A stretch of 21,995 nucleotides of DNA from a virus. The position numbers and the translations under genes were made by a program. The stretch covers positions 1 to 21,995 of the IMG/VR virus record IMGVR_UViG_3300006751_000165; one strand, written 5' to 3'. Shown here piece by piece: positions 8,826 through 15,350 of this stretch. The notes under the pieces are model-generated. The model made no database searches. It was not told where the DNA came from and saw only the letters and a program-made list of their open reading frames with translations. Numbering within the stretch: position 1 is the stretch's first letter; the number at the start of each line of letters is the position of its first letter.

Positions 8826-9147
8826 GAGAAAGAAAACCCTGCAAAAGGACAGCATTTACGAGGAGTACGACGTTGATGGGGATGGTGTGGTTAGCGATGC
8901 TGAACTTGCAACAGTCAAGGCCATACACGAAACCGAAGTTGCAGAAGAAAAGGCAGACGCTCAAAGAAAGATGGCTTGGATTTCTATTATATCCATGCTC
9001 GTTTTTACTGCTTTTCTTTTCCTTCCTATTTTTCCTGATTCTCGGATTAAAGCTTTGGCTGATCTCTTTGGCCTTTTCTACATCGGAATGGCTGGTGTCG
9101 TCGGTTCGTTCATGGGGATGACAGCATACATGAGTGCTAAAAAATAG
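8815..9147 (+). CDS. EF-hand protein with two membrane segments, holin candidate
   Basis: This 110-residue protein joins a soluble N-terminus to two hydrophobic segments. Residues 19-30 (DVDGDGVVSDAE) form a canonical 12-residue EF-hand loop: Asp at positions 1, 3 and 5, Gly at 6, Val at 8 and Glu at 12. Membrane segments lie at about 54-72 and 84-105, followed by a short basic tail, and the N-terminus is highly basic (KRKK). Its start overlaps the lysozyme stop and the spanin genes follow, which is the usual holin slot. A holin role is inferred from position and topology; the calcium-binding loop is seen directly. Only one EF-hand is present, so it may bind calcium as a dimer or oligomer. 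Confidence 0.75.
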   Translation: MATKRKKTLQKDSIYEEYDVDGDGVVSDAELATVKAIHETEVAEEKADAQRKMAWISIISMLVFTAFLFLPIFPDSRIKALADLFGLFYIGMAGVVGSFMGMTAYMSAKK

Positions 9148-9159
9148 GAGCTTAGATCG

Positions 9160-9561
9160 ATGCTAAAGGTTTACGCTCTTATTGTGGTGCTGGGTCTTGT
9201 GGGTGGCGTGGGCTATGGTGGGTATTATTATTATAAGGACACTCAGCAAAGAATTAAAACGCTGACAAAGAACAATGCTAAACTTGAAGTGGCCAAACAA
9301 CAGCAAGACGATACAATCCAAACGCTTGTTGAGGATGCGGAAGATTTCCGTGTCCTGAATAAAAAGCTAGCGACTGAGTTACAGAAGGCTGAAGAGTACA
9401 GGAATAACTTGATAGATAAATTACGGAAACACGATTTGACTAGGTTGAGCCAGAAGAAGCCTAACTTGGTGGAGAGTAAGATTAACAATGGAACAAAAAA
9501 GCTTTTTGAGAGGTTGGAAAGCCTTACTGCTTTACCCCCCGACTCTGCTGCTGTTAAGTAG
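9160..9561 (+). CDS. i-spanin (Rz-like inner-membrane spanin subunit)
   Basis: This 133-residue protein has one N-terminal membrane segment (about 4-22, ending in a Tyr/Gly-rich stretch) followed by a long charged coiled coil (about 27-95). That is the Rz topology: anchored in the cytoplasmic membrane with a periplasmic coiled coil, pairing with the outer-membrane partner to fuse the two membranes at the end of lysis. An AGGAG Shine-Dalgarno lies 9 nt upstream of the ATG. The last 74 bases overlap the o-spanin gene in another reading frame, as in lambda Rz/Rz1, although here the o-spanin extends well beyond the i-spanin stop. Confidence 0.8.
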   Translation: MLKVYALIVVLGLVGGVGYGGYYYYKDTQQRIKTLTKNNAKLEVAKQQQDDTIQTLVEDAEDFRVLNKKLATELQKAEEYRNNLIDKLRKHDLTRLSQKKPNLVESKINNGTKKLFERLESLTALPPDSAAVK

Positions 9562-9904
9562 TTGCGGTAGCTGGAACCCGATTAAGCAGATAGAGGTAAA
9601 GACCGTTCAAGTTGAGCGGGTTATTCCCACACAGCAGCGGCCACGCCCACTGAAACTGAGTGACATAACGTGGTATGTCGTAACAGATCGGAACTTTGAT
9701 CAGTTCAAAAAAAAATACACCAAGCGGAATGGGGAGTTTTTGTTCTACGCATTTAGTGTGAGGGACTACGAAACTCTTTCTCTTAATATGGCTGAGTTAC
9801 AGAGATACATCGGTCAGCAAAAACAGATTATTATTTACTACGAACAGGCGGTAGAGCCTAAGCCAAAGCCTGAGAAAGGCACTAATGACAAGTCGAAGAA
9901 ATGA
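9488..9904 (+). CDS. o-spanin (Rz1-like outer-membrane lipoprotein)
   Basis: This 138-residue protein starts inside the i-spanin gene in another frame. It has a lipoprotein signal peptide: a basic N-terminus, the hydrophobic run ALLLYPPTLLLL, then the lipobox LSSC with Cys26 as predicted lipidation site. After this comes a short Pro-containing stretch (PTQQRPRPLKL) and a folded domain with ITWYVVT, YETLSLNMAELQRYI and a Lys/Pro-rich tail. The lipobox and genetic overlap make it the partner of the upstream i-spanin. At about 113 mature residues it is much longer than lambda Rz1 and carries an extra conserved domain that I associate with marine phages. The stop overlaps the next ATG (ATGA). Confidence 0.83.
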   Translation: MEQKSFLRGWKALLLYPPTLLLLSSCGSWNPIKQIEVKTVQVERVIPTQQRPRPLKLSDITWYVVTDRNFDQFKKKYTKRNGEFLFYAFSVRDYETLSLNMAELQRYIGQQKQIIIYYEQAVEPKPKPEKGTNDKSKK

Positions 9905-10452
9905 AACAGAACGCATTTGTTTTCATACTCGTCATTCTCTTTGCTGGGCTTGCGCCTCTTAGCGAGGCAAATTCTGCTGACACAAACACAGTCAGTTCTA
10001 CAGTGGTAACTGACAAGACGCCGCCTACAGCATCTGCTCCAAGCATCGTGGTAAACAATAACGATGTATGCCGCTCCGGTATGAGCGTCGGGGCACAGAC
10101 AGGGTTCTTTGGATTGTCCACGGGCCACACTGTTATCGATAAAAACTGCGAAAGAATTAAGCTGGCCCGTAGTCTCTACGGCATGGGCATGAAAGTCGCT
10201 GGAGTTAGTCTTCTATGTCAGGACTCGCGGGTGTTTGACGCCATGATGATGTCCGCAACGCCGTGCCCCTATCGCGGGAAAATTGGTAAGGATGCAGTAG
10301 TGGCTTGGGAAAAGAATTATCTCGAAGCTCCCAACCAGTCTATGTTCTATATCGATTTAGTAAAGAAGGCGCAGGGGAAAGAAGAGGGCGGAAGACTTGG
10401 TGGATTAGAAGACGAGTGGCACGATGAAGACCTCAATCAAAACGCTGAGTAA
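9901..10452 (+). CDS. Exported cysteine-containing protein of unknown function
   Basis: This 183-residue protein has a clear Sec signal peptide (basic start, hydrophobic core AFVFILVILFAGLA, likely cleavage near residues 24-26). The mature part begins with a Ser/Thr-rich linker and then a compact domain with four cysteines (57, 83, 106, 122), an even number suited to two periplasmic disulfides. Motifs include TGFFGLSTGHT, CERIKLARSLYGMGMKVAGVSLLCQD and TPCPYRGK. I recall similar proteins downstream of lysis genes in marine phages, but I know of no assigned function. The C-terminus is charged and Gly-rich. It is translationally coupled at both ends: ATGA with the o-spanin and a 29-base overlap with the next gene. 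Confidence 0.75.
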   Translation: MKQNAFVFILVILFAGLAPLSEANSADTNTVSSTVVTDKTPPTASAPSIVVNNNDVCRSGMSVGAQTGFFGLSTGHTVIDKNCERIKLARSLYGMGMKVAGVSLLCQDSRVFDAMMMSATPCPYRGKIGKDAVVAWEKNYLEAPNQSMFYIDLVKKAQGKEEGGRLGGLEDEWHDEDLNQNAE

Positions 10453-11827
10453 TTATATTTACTCGTCAGTCTGTGCTGCTGTGTGCGTCATGCTTTTTTC
10501 CGGTGCTGCGATATCTCAAAGTACGGAAGTTGTAGTCGGGTCAGAAACAACTGCCAATCAACTCCCCGGCATGAGTGAGTTTACTACGTCAGGTGGGACT
10601 AAAACGGGGGCTGGCACTGGCGCTCAACGAGGTTGCGAAGCTGGAAAGTTTTGCACAGCGGGTACTCAAGGGCCGGGAGGAACTTACTCCACTACGTTTA
10701 ATTTTGAAGACAACATGACCATTGATGACATCAATCGTGGGTTCACAATGGACTACGGCGTAGATGTTGAATCTCATTCCAGTAACTCTACTCTTTCGTC
10801 ATGCGTAGGCGGGAACGTAATGCAGGGATCGGACTGCAAAGACATCTTTAATTTAACGCTTACTCTGTCAGAGCAGAACTCTGTCGTTCACAAGTTTGAG
10901 CATGAAGTTGAATTGGATTTCACGGGCGTTCGTTCTTTTGATTTCTCCCAGATCATACCGTCAAACAGTTTTACAGAACTTACTGGGGGTTTTGAGTTGT
11001 TCGGCATTGACGCTGGCTTCTCAACTGGATTTTTTGGGCCACGGTTTGCCGCGCCCTTTCTTACAACCACGTTTGATCTTATTACGCTGGTAGAGGCGGA
11101 AGTCATTGACCTGATTACTGAAGAGATCAGCGCCCCAATAGTTACTGGTGCCCCTGCCCCCGTGCTTTCCGCCCCTGCTCCTGAGCCTGAGATAGCGCCG
11201 CTTGCTCCTATTCAGATAGCTGAAGTGCAAGAAATACCAACAATCGAATTGGCCCCACCTGTTGTTGCGGCACCAGCGGCCCCCGAAGAAGTTTCGGTTT
11301 CAGAGTCGGTAGTTGCAGAAATAGAAGCAGAAGTTGGGCCGCAGCCAGAGCCGCAACCAGAGGCGGAGCCGCAATCGGAACCTGAACAGGCACAGCCTGA
11401 CGAGTCAGAGCCTGAGGAGCAGCCTGAGGCGACGGAGGAGCAGCCTGAGGAGCAGCCTGAGGAGCAGCCTGAGGCGACGGAAGAGCGACCCGCAGATACT
11501 AGGGAAGCTAAGGAAGAGAAAGCGGAGCCGAAAAAAGCCGTGGCGCAAAAGGCGAAGGAGAAGGCCGGTAAAAAAATTATGGGTAAGATGAACGACAAGT
11601 CGCGCTACGATGCAACAAATCAGATCAGAACTCTGGCGGTTATGAATGTGATCTCAGCCAGCAGCGGTATATTCAAACAGCAGTCAGCACTCAAAGATAT
11701 ACAGGGGTTCTTCCAACCGACAACTATCCCAGACGGGTCTTTGCCTAAGAATAATTTTGCCGAGTACATGCTGTTCGGCGGCAGCGATGCAGGTCACAGT
11801 GCTTTGATAGACACGCAATACAGGTAG
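10424..11827 (+). CDS. Exported protein with Pro/Glu-rich repeat linker, unknown function
   Basis: This 467-residue protein has an N-terminal signal peptide (hydrophobic core about 12-30, Ala-rich cleavage region near 28-32). The mature protein has a Gly/Ser/Thr-rich, cysteine-containing N-terminal domain (to about residue 235), then a long Ala/Pro/Glu-rich linker with PEEQ and PEATEE repeats. A Lys-rich segment and a conserved C-terminal domain follow (from about KKIMGKMNDKSRY, including ATNQIRTLAVMNVI, FFQPTTIPDG and YMLFGGSDAG). The architecture suggests a periplasmic or surface protein with an extended rod that could cross the cell wall. The upstream neighbour is also exported and overlaps by 29 bases, so the two may work together, possibly in lysis or envelope remodelling. 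I cannot name a family. Confidence 0.75.
   Translation: MKTSIKTLSNYIYSSVCAAVCVMLFSGAAISQSTEVVVGSETTANQLPGMSEFTTSGGTKTGAGTGAQRGCEAGKFCTAGTQGPGGTYSTTFNFEDNMTIDDINRGFTMDYGVDVESHSSNSTLSSCVGGNVMQGSDCKDIFNLTLTLSEQNSVVHKFEHEVELDFTGVRSFDFSQIIPSNSFTELTGGFELFGIDAGFSTGFFGPRFAAPFLTTTFDLITLVEAEVIDLITEEISAPIVTGAPAPVLSAPAPEPEIAPLAPIQIAEVQEIPTIELAPPVVAAPAAPEEVSVSESVVAEIEAEVGPQPEPQPEAEPQSEPEQAQPDESEPEEQPEATEEQPEEQPEEQPEATEERPADTREAKEEKAEPKKAVAQKAKEKAGKKIMGKMNDKSRYDATNQIRTLAVMNVISASSGIFKQQSALKDIQGFFQPTTIPDGSLPKNNFAEYMLFGGSDAGHSALIDTQYR
11411..11488 (+). repeat. Tandem 12/21-bp repeat encoding the PEEQ/PEATEEQ linker
   Basis: Five head-to-tail units in the order A-B-A-A-B: A is cctgaggagcag (12 bp) and B is a 21-bp unit that begins cctgaggcgacg. 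All units stay in frame and encode PEEQ or PEATEEQ, so slippage would change linker length without breaking the gene. A less regular Pro/Glu-coding stretch precedes it from about 11338. Confidence 0.85.
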
Positions 11828-11832
11828 CAGAT

Positions 11833-12237
11833 ATGTACGAATATAAATGCAAGGTGGTCAGGGTAGTTGACGGAGACACGGTAGATGTAGACATCGACTT
11901 GGGGTTTGGTGTTTGGCTGTCCAAGCAGCGAGTTCGTTTGTATGGAGTAGATACTCCCGAAAGCAGAACCCGCGACAAGGAAGAGAAGAAGTACGGCCTT
12001 CGCGCCAAAGCTTTTGTGGAGTATCACCTTCCGCTTGAAAGCTCTCAGATTTTGAGAACTAGGGTTGACAAGTCACGAGGAAAGTTTGGTCGCATCTTGG
12101 GCGCGTTTGTGGTGGATAACACCACTGTAAATAGCTTGCTTATCAAGACGCACAATGCTGTTGCGTACCACGGCCAAAGCAAGGAAGAGATCAAAGAAGC
12201 TCATAGAAATAATTGGTTGTTAATGGAGAGTGAGTGA
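11833..12237 (+). CDS. Staphylococcal nuclease homologue (thermonuclease/SNase)
   Basis: This 134-residue protein belongs to the calcium-dependent SNase family, which cleaves DNA and RNA phosphodiester bonds. Seen: VVDGDTVDVD (D13, D15), VRLYGVDTPES (R35, D40, T41, E43) and GKFGRILG (R87), plus the C-terminal AVAYHG. The catalytic set R35/E43/R87 and the metal-side residues D40/T41 fall at the same numbers as in the classical mature nuclease. There is no signal peptide, so it should act in the cytoplasm, perhaps in host nucleic-acid degradation or DNA processing. It follows the exported genes by 5 bases and overlaps the next open frame. Confidence 0.9.
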   Translation: MYEYKCKVVRVVDGDTVDVDIDLGFGVWLSKQRVRLYGVDTPESRTRDKEEKKYGLRAKAFVEYHLPLESSQILRTRVDKSRGKFGRILGAFVVDNTTVNSLLIKTHNAVAYHGQSKEEIKEAHRNNWLLMESE

Positions 12238-12238
12238 G

Positions 12239-12799
12239 ATGGCAGAGGTCGAAGTAGGTGGAGTTAGATTTAGAGGCGGGAAGATAGCTGTCATTCTTAC
12301 TGCTTTGTCTAGTTCGGGTGGCGCAATGTGGGGAGGTTTTGAATTTTATAAAGACTACATGGACATGCGAGAGAAAATAGAAAACTATGCTGCTCCTGAC
12401 TTGTCAGGATTTGATAAGCGACTTGCGATCCTAACCTCAGATATGTCTGCCCTTCGTAAAGAGATGGTTGTTTTTGAAAAGCTAGAGCAGAGTATCCAAG
12501 ACTCTGCTGACGCGGCAAGAGACGAGGCAAGGGCAATCAAGCGCGATCTCAAGGGTGAGATCATTCGCATTGAAAGAATTGCGGAGAATATGGACCGCCG
12601 CATCAAAGCAATTCAGGACGACACTCGTAAGGTTCTTGAAAAAGAACAAGATCGTTTTGATGCTAGACGAGAGGCAGTCAGAAGAAATATGGACGCCCTC
12701 GAAAAAGATACAAAGGCGTCCATAAAAGATTTAGAAATATCGGTAGCGGATAGAATTAAGAAGGCTCTTGAGAATCCTCTTTCCCAGATGCGTCAGTAG
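12239..12799 (+). CDS. Membrane-anchored coiled-coil protein, unknown function
   Basis: This protein of about 186 residues has a short N-terminal region (EVEVGGVRFRGGK), one weakly hydrophobic Ser/Gly-rich membrane segment (about 16-40, IAVILTALSSSGGAMWGGF) and a long, highly charged coiled coil to the C-terminus. I chose the ATG at 12239; a GTG at 12230 in the same frame sits directly against the GGAG at 12225-12228, which leaves no usable spacing, while the ATG has 10 nt. The start overlaps or abuts the SNase stop (12235-12237). The 3' end overlaps the convergent minus-strand RHH gene by 44 bases. It may be a structural or membrane scaffold protein; I assign no function. Confidence 0.7.
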   Translation: MAEVEVGGVRFRGGKIAVILTALSSSGGAMWGGFEFYKDYMDMREKIENYAAPDLSGFDKRLAILTSDMSALRKEMVVFEKLEQSIQDSADAARDEARAIKRDLKGEIIRIERIAENMDRRIKAIQDDTRKVLEKEQDRFDARREAVRRNMDALEKDTKASIKDLEISVADRIKKALENPLSQMRQ

Positions 12800-13064
12800 T
12801 CTTCAAAGCAGAGGACATTTCATCACAAAGGAACTCATTGAATGTCCTACCGTCAGGCAAGTCTTTACCGCCAACGATGGTAGACTTACGCAACCACTGA
12901 CAGCAGTCACGAATGCCTTGCTCGTAACTACGATTGGTTAAGATGTATTCGAGACCTTCTCTGATCAAAGACCCGATGCTCCTTTCCTCTTGCTTTGATC
13001 TTCGCCGCAATCGCTCAAGTTGGTCAGCTTCGACCACAAAATTAAATGTTGTTTTCTCACTCAT
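12756..13064 (-). CDS. Ribbon-helix-helix (Arc/CopG-like) DNA-binding protein 1
   Basis: This 102-residue protein starts with MSEKTTFNFVVEADQLERL, a beta-strand then helix, followed by RRRSKQEERSIGSLIREGLEYIL, the two-helix pattern of ribbon-helix-helix repressors. The C-terminal 45 residues (CQWLRKSTIVGG and a Ser/Glu-rich tail) are specific to this protein. The open frame runs much further upstream, but that part is an out-of-frame reading of the SSB gene. The start at 13064 is supported by AGAGG about 9 nt before it and a 13-base gap after the SSB stop. It is last in the minus operon starting at the divergent promoters, so it could feed back on them (inference). Confidence 0.78.
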   Translation of the reverse strand: MSEKTTFNFVVEADQLERLRRRSKQEERSIGSLIREGLEYILTNRSYEQGIRDCCQWLRKSTIVGGKDLPDGRTFNEFLCDEMSSALKTTDASGKEDSQEPS

Positions 13065-13077
13065 ATAACACCGCCTC

Positions 13078-13422
13078 TTAAAATGGAATGTCATCATCAA
13101 GATCGATGTCATTATCGACTGCTGGCTGCGGACGCTGCGGTCCTTTATCCATCCATGACTCGTCATACTGTTGAACGGACAGCCGAATATTGGGGCCGTA
13201 CTGCCCTTCCTTCGCACGGTTAACCACGCCGTTGTCCCATCCTTGCACAGACAGCAGCGGTTCCTTACCTTCTTTCGCACACTCAATGAGAAATTTCGCG
13301 AGGTCTTTAGAGATGTGCAGGTTCCCCCGGAAGTCAGCTTGCGAGTCCTTCGTTTTGTTTTTTGCTGGGCGAAGGTTGCAACTATTTTCCTTGGGTTTGT
13401 TCTCAAGTTTCCACGGTGCCAT
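13078..13422 (-). CDS. Putative single-stranded DNA-binding protein with DDDIPF tail
   Basis: This 114-residue protein ends in DNDIDLDDDIPF, the acidic, Phe-terminated tail by which SSB proteins recruit replication and repair partners. The body has strands such as FRGNLHISKD, LLSVQGWDN and PNIRLSVQQYD that could form a small OB fold, but I cannot confirm a family match. It lies directly after the ERF recombinase with TGATG coupling (1-base overlap) and has its own GAGGAG Shine-Dalgarno 8 nt upstream. Context and tail support a role coating single-stranded DNA for annealing and replication. Another accessory protein that imitates the tail is possible. Confidence 0.65.
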   Translation of the reverse strand: MAPWKLENKPKENSCNLRPAKNKTKDSQADFRGNLHISKDLAKFLIECAKEGKEPLLSVQGWDNGVVNRAKEGQYGPNIRLSVQQYDESWMDKGPQRPQPAVDNDIDLDDDIPF

Positions 13423-14156
13423 CAGTTATTCTCCTCTAGGTTTGCGATGCGGGATTTAAGCCAGCTTTGCGTCAGCCTGACTTGGCCCGTAATAAACGAC
13501 AAAGCTTCTACGGAAGCCTTGTCTTTTCGCTGTAGTAGTTCCTCTCGCTGTCCTGCGTTGTCCTTCCAAAATTTTACAAGATCACGCTTGGCTTCACGGG
13601 CGTCATCGATACCCATGTCTTTGACAGTGTCTTCAGCCGCTGCTCCGATATTATCGAAAAAACGGCAATAGATTTCCTTGATCCCTTCTGGGTCAAGCAA
13701 ATCTATGTCGTCCTTTTCCGAGTGAAAATCTTCATCCGTCAACGGGGCTGGGGCTGGCTTGGCTGCTTTCTTTTGAGGTAACTCTCTTTGCGGCGTAGCG
13801 CGCTGCCCGTCATCATCCTCTTCGCCACAAATCCCAAGCAAGCTGCACAATCCATAGCGCCGGGCGTAAGTGATTGCCGATCCCATCTTCTGTGGGTTGT
13901 TGTTATTCTCACACAATAGGGGGACGCCACCGTCTTCTAGAAATTCTCCTGACGAATGAACGATGCGGGTAACCAACCTGTCTGGGTCAACCAACGTGAT
14001 CTGCACCACACAAAGGTTATGTTGTGCCAGTGTTGAACGAGCAGTCTCCAGACATGCTGGCAATGTGGCATACTTGCCGTAGTTAGCCCTACCATCTAAA
14101 GGCGGGTTGTTAATTTCAGACAACGCCGCCACTAGGTCTTCGTGAAATTTAGCCAT
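13422..14156 (-). CDS. ERF-family single-strand annealing recombinase
   Basis: This 244-residue protein matches the ERF superfamily. Diagnostic segments are NYGKYATL near residue 25, IVHSSGEFLEDGG, then NPQKMGSAITYARRYGLCSLLGI followed by EEDDDG. ERF proteins form oligomeric rings that anneal complementary single strands in phage recombination, often with a partner exonuclease and SSB. Both kinds of partner are encoded in the same operon. The C-terminal half (from about residue 125) starts with a Pro/Ala/Lys linker and continues with a helical, charged region that ends in LEENN. A G-rich Shine-Dalgarno (GGGGGAA) precedes the ATG. The stop overlaps the SSB-like start by one base. Confidence 0.9.
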   Translation of the reverse strand: MAKFHEDLVAALSEINNPPLDGRANYGKYATLPACLETARSTLAQHNLCVVQITLVDPDRLVTRIVHSSGEFLEDGGVPLLCENNNNPQKMGSAITYARRYGLCSLLGICGEEDDDGQRATPQRELPQKKAAKPAPAPLTDEDFHSEKDDIDLLDPEGIKEIYCRFFDNIGAAAEDTVKDMGIDDAREAKRDLVKFWKDNAGQREELLQRKDKASVEALSFITGQVRLTQSWLKSRIANLEENN

Positions 14157-14159
14157 TCT

Positions 14160-14423
14160 TTATTCCCCCAACAGCCATTCCAAGAAAGTCTTCTTACGCT
14201 TCAACTTTCTCTGTTCTTCCTGCTTATCAGCGACAGGCTTTACCTTCCGCTCTCCCCTGAGAATTTGTTTATATTTCTGATAGCCCATGCTGTTAATAAT
14301 GATTCGTCGCACAGCGCCGTACTGAACACTGACGCGGGGGTTCGCCACAATATCATTGATGCTTGCGCCTTCTTCAAACTCGTCAATGATGAATTGATTT
14401 CTATCTTTTCTATTCATTGTCAT
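14160..14423 (-). CDS. Small basic protein with helix-turn-helix-like segment
   Basis: This 87-residue protein is predicted to be mostly helical. Residues 10-45 (FIIDEFEEGASINDIVANP then VQYGAVRRIIINSMG) have the spacing of a helix-turn-helix, with EEGASINDI as the helix-turn part. The C-terminus is very basic (RKLKRKKTFLEWLLGE). It is not a family I can name. It has a strong AGGAGG Shine-Dalgarno 6 nt before the ATG, overlaps the upstream nuclease by 14 bases and ends 3 bases before the ERF gene, so it is firmly part of the operon. It may be a DNA-binding accessory or regulator. Confidence 0.65.
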   Translation of the reverse strand: MTMNRKDRNQFIIDEFEEGASINDIVANPRVSVQYGAVRRIIINSMGYQKYKQILRGERKVKPVADKQEEQRKLKRKKTFLEWLLGE

Positions 14424-15297
14424 TCCTGACCTCCTGTTGATATTGGTCGCAAAATTGCGCGACCTGACAGTAATTCCCGACGCATCGCACCGGTTCTCCT
14501 TTTCTTTCGACTACCTGATACTCCTCTTTTGCTTTCATCTTTTGGTGAAACGATCCCGCTTCTTCCGGCGAGTTAAAATTCTTGACCGACCTGACGCCGC
14601 CAATCTTTTGCACAGCCCAAACCGAATCTCTTTTCCATCGATCCTCGTCACTGCACTCTGGCAAAGACCCGTCAATGTCATGTTCAAACCATGCGTCTTG
14701 ATGAGCGGCAACCCGACTCATGATGAATGCATGTTGCTCTTCGACAGACCACATCGATATCTCGACCACATGCACTTGTGCTTGTGGGTAGCTATTGCTG
14801 TTGACCGCTTTGCTCTTTTGCCAGTCGCGCAAAATGGCAATGACCTGTAGCCTGTCAATGTTCATTTCCAGATCGTGCTGTGCAAGGTAAGCGTAACAAT
14901 TTAATTGCTGCTCCCAGCTTGGTTGGTTCTTTCCGATTGCGTAGGCGCTGGTAAACTTCCAGTCCATCAGGAACTTCTGATCGCCTTCCGTTCTGATGGC
15001 GTCACATTGCCCTGAAATTTTCCAACCGTTGATCTCCGCAAACATCCGCTTCTCAATGATGTCACTCTCGTCGGCACCCTCTTCAAGCACAGTGTGGATA
15101 CACTTTCCAAGCAGCTTCCATACATCGTCGGAGATGTCCGTTACGATGTCGTCTTCGTGCTGCTTTTGAAGCAACGAAATTCTTGGCGAAGAAAGAAGGC
15201 GTGTTATAGTTATGCGGCTGTTTCCGGAATCGTACTTGTCACGAGCCAAAAGGTTCTCGAACTGGTGTGGTAATCCGTATTTGTTTGTTGTGGCCAT
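14410..15297 (-). CDS. PD-(D/E)XK exonuclease (RecB/Cas4-like)
   Basis: This 295-residue nuclease has the core of the PD-(D/E)XK superfamily: GKCIHTVLE (H68, E72), ISGQCDAI (D99), LMDWKFTSAY (D112, K114) and WEQQLNCYAY (Q131, Y135). The order H, D, D-x-K, Q-x3-Y is that of RecB/AddB/Cas4-type exonucleases. The C-terminus carries three cysteines (C272, C277, C283; spacing x4 then x5) near the position of the Fe-S cysteines in Cas4/AddB, with C66 as the only obvious N-terminal candidate. It is likely to resect ends for the ERF recombinase downstream. It is first in its operon; no Shine-Dalgarno is visible, and the predicted transcript start lies about 27 nt upstream. Confidence 0.87.
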   Translation of the reverse strand: MATTNKYGLPHQFENLLARDKYDSGNSRITITRLLSSPRISLLQKQHEDDIVTDISDDVWKLLGKCIHTVLEEGADESDIIEKRMFAEINGWKISGQCDAIRTEGDQKFLMDWKFTSAYAIGKNQPSWEQQLNCYAYLAQHDLEMNIDRLQVIAILRDWQKSKAVNSNSYPQAQVHVVEISMWSVEEQHAFIMSRVAAHQDAWFEHDIDGSLPECSDEDRWKRDSVWAVQKIGGVRSVKNFNSPEEAGSFHQKMKAKEEYQVVERKGEPVRCVGNYCQVAQFCDQYQQEVRNDNE

Positions 15298-15321
15298 CAG
15301 ATATCACGCTGTGGGTTGCTG

Positions 15322-15350
15322 TTGCCATCAGTTATATAAGCCTGTATATA
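15322..15350 (+). promoter_or_regulatory. Rightward sigma70-type promoter (TTGCCA-N17-TATATA), probably leaderless
   Basis: TTGCCA (15322-15327) and TATATA (15345-15350) are 17 bases apart, with a TG two bases before the -10 box. The predicted transcript start at about 15357-15359 coincides with the ATG of the resolvase gene, which has no Shine-Dalgarno, so a leaderless message is likely. The two TATATA palindromes (15333-15338 and 15345-15350, 12 bp centre to centre) could serve as operator half-sites. Confidence 0.65.

Noticed and set aside
8873-9121. Out-of-frame 82-residue reading with a very hydrophobic stretch inside the EF-hand gene
   Set aside because: It is the +1 shadow of a T-rich membrane-coding region; no ribosome site precedes it and its N-terminal part is low quality.
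11212-11598. Minus-strand Ser/Cys/Gly-rich frame opposite the Pro/Glu repeat
   Set aside because: It is the antisense reading of the repeat; the repetitive composition explains the open frame and it has no supporting context.
13065-13406. Upstream extension of RHH protein 1 to a 216-residue product
   Set aside because: The extension is the SSB-like gene read in another frame; the shorter start at 13064 has a proper ribosome site.
13171-13671. Plus-strand 166-residue frame across the SSB and ERF genes
   Set aside because: It lies opposite two well-supported genes and its protein has no recognisable pattern.
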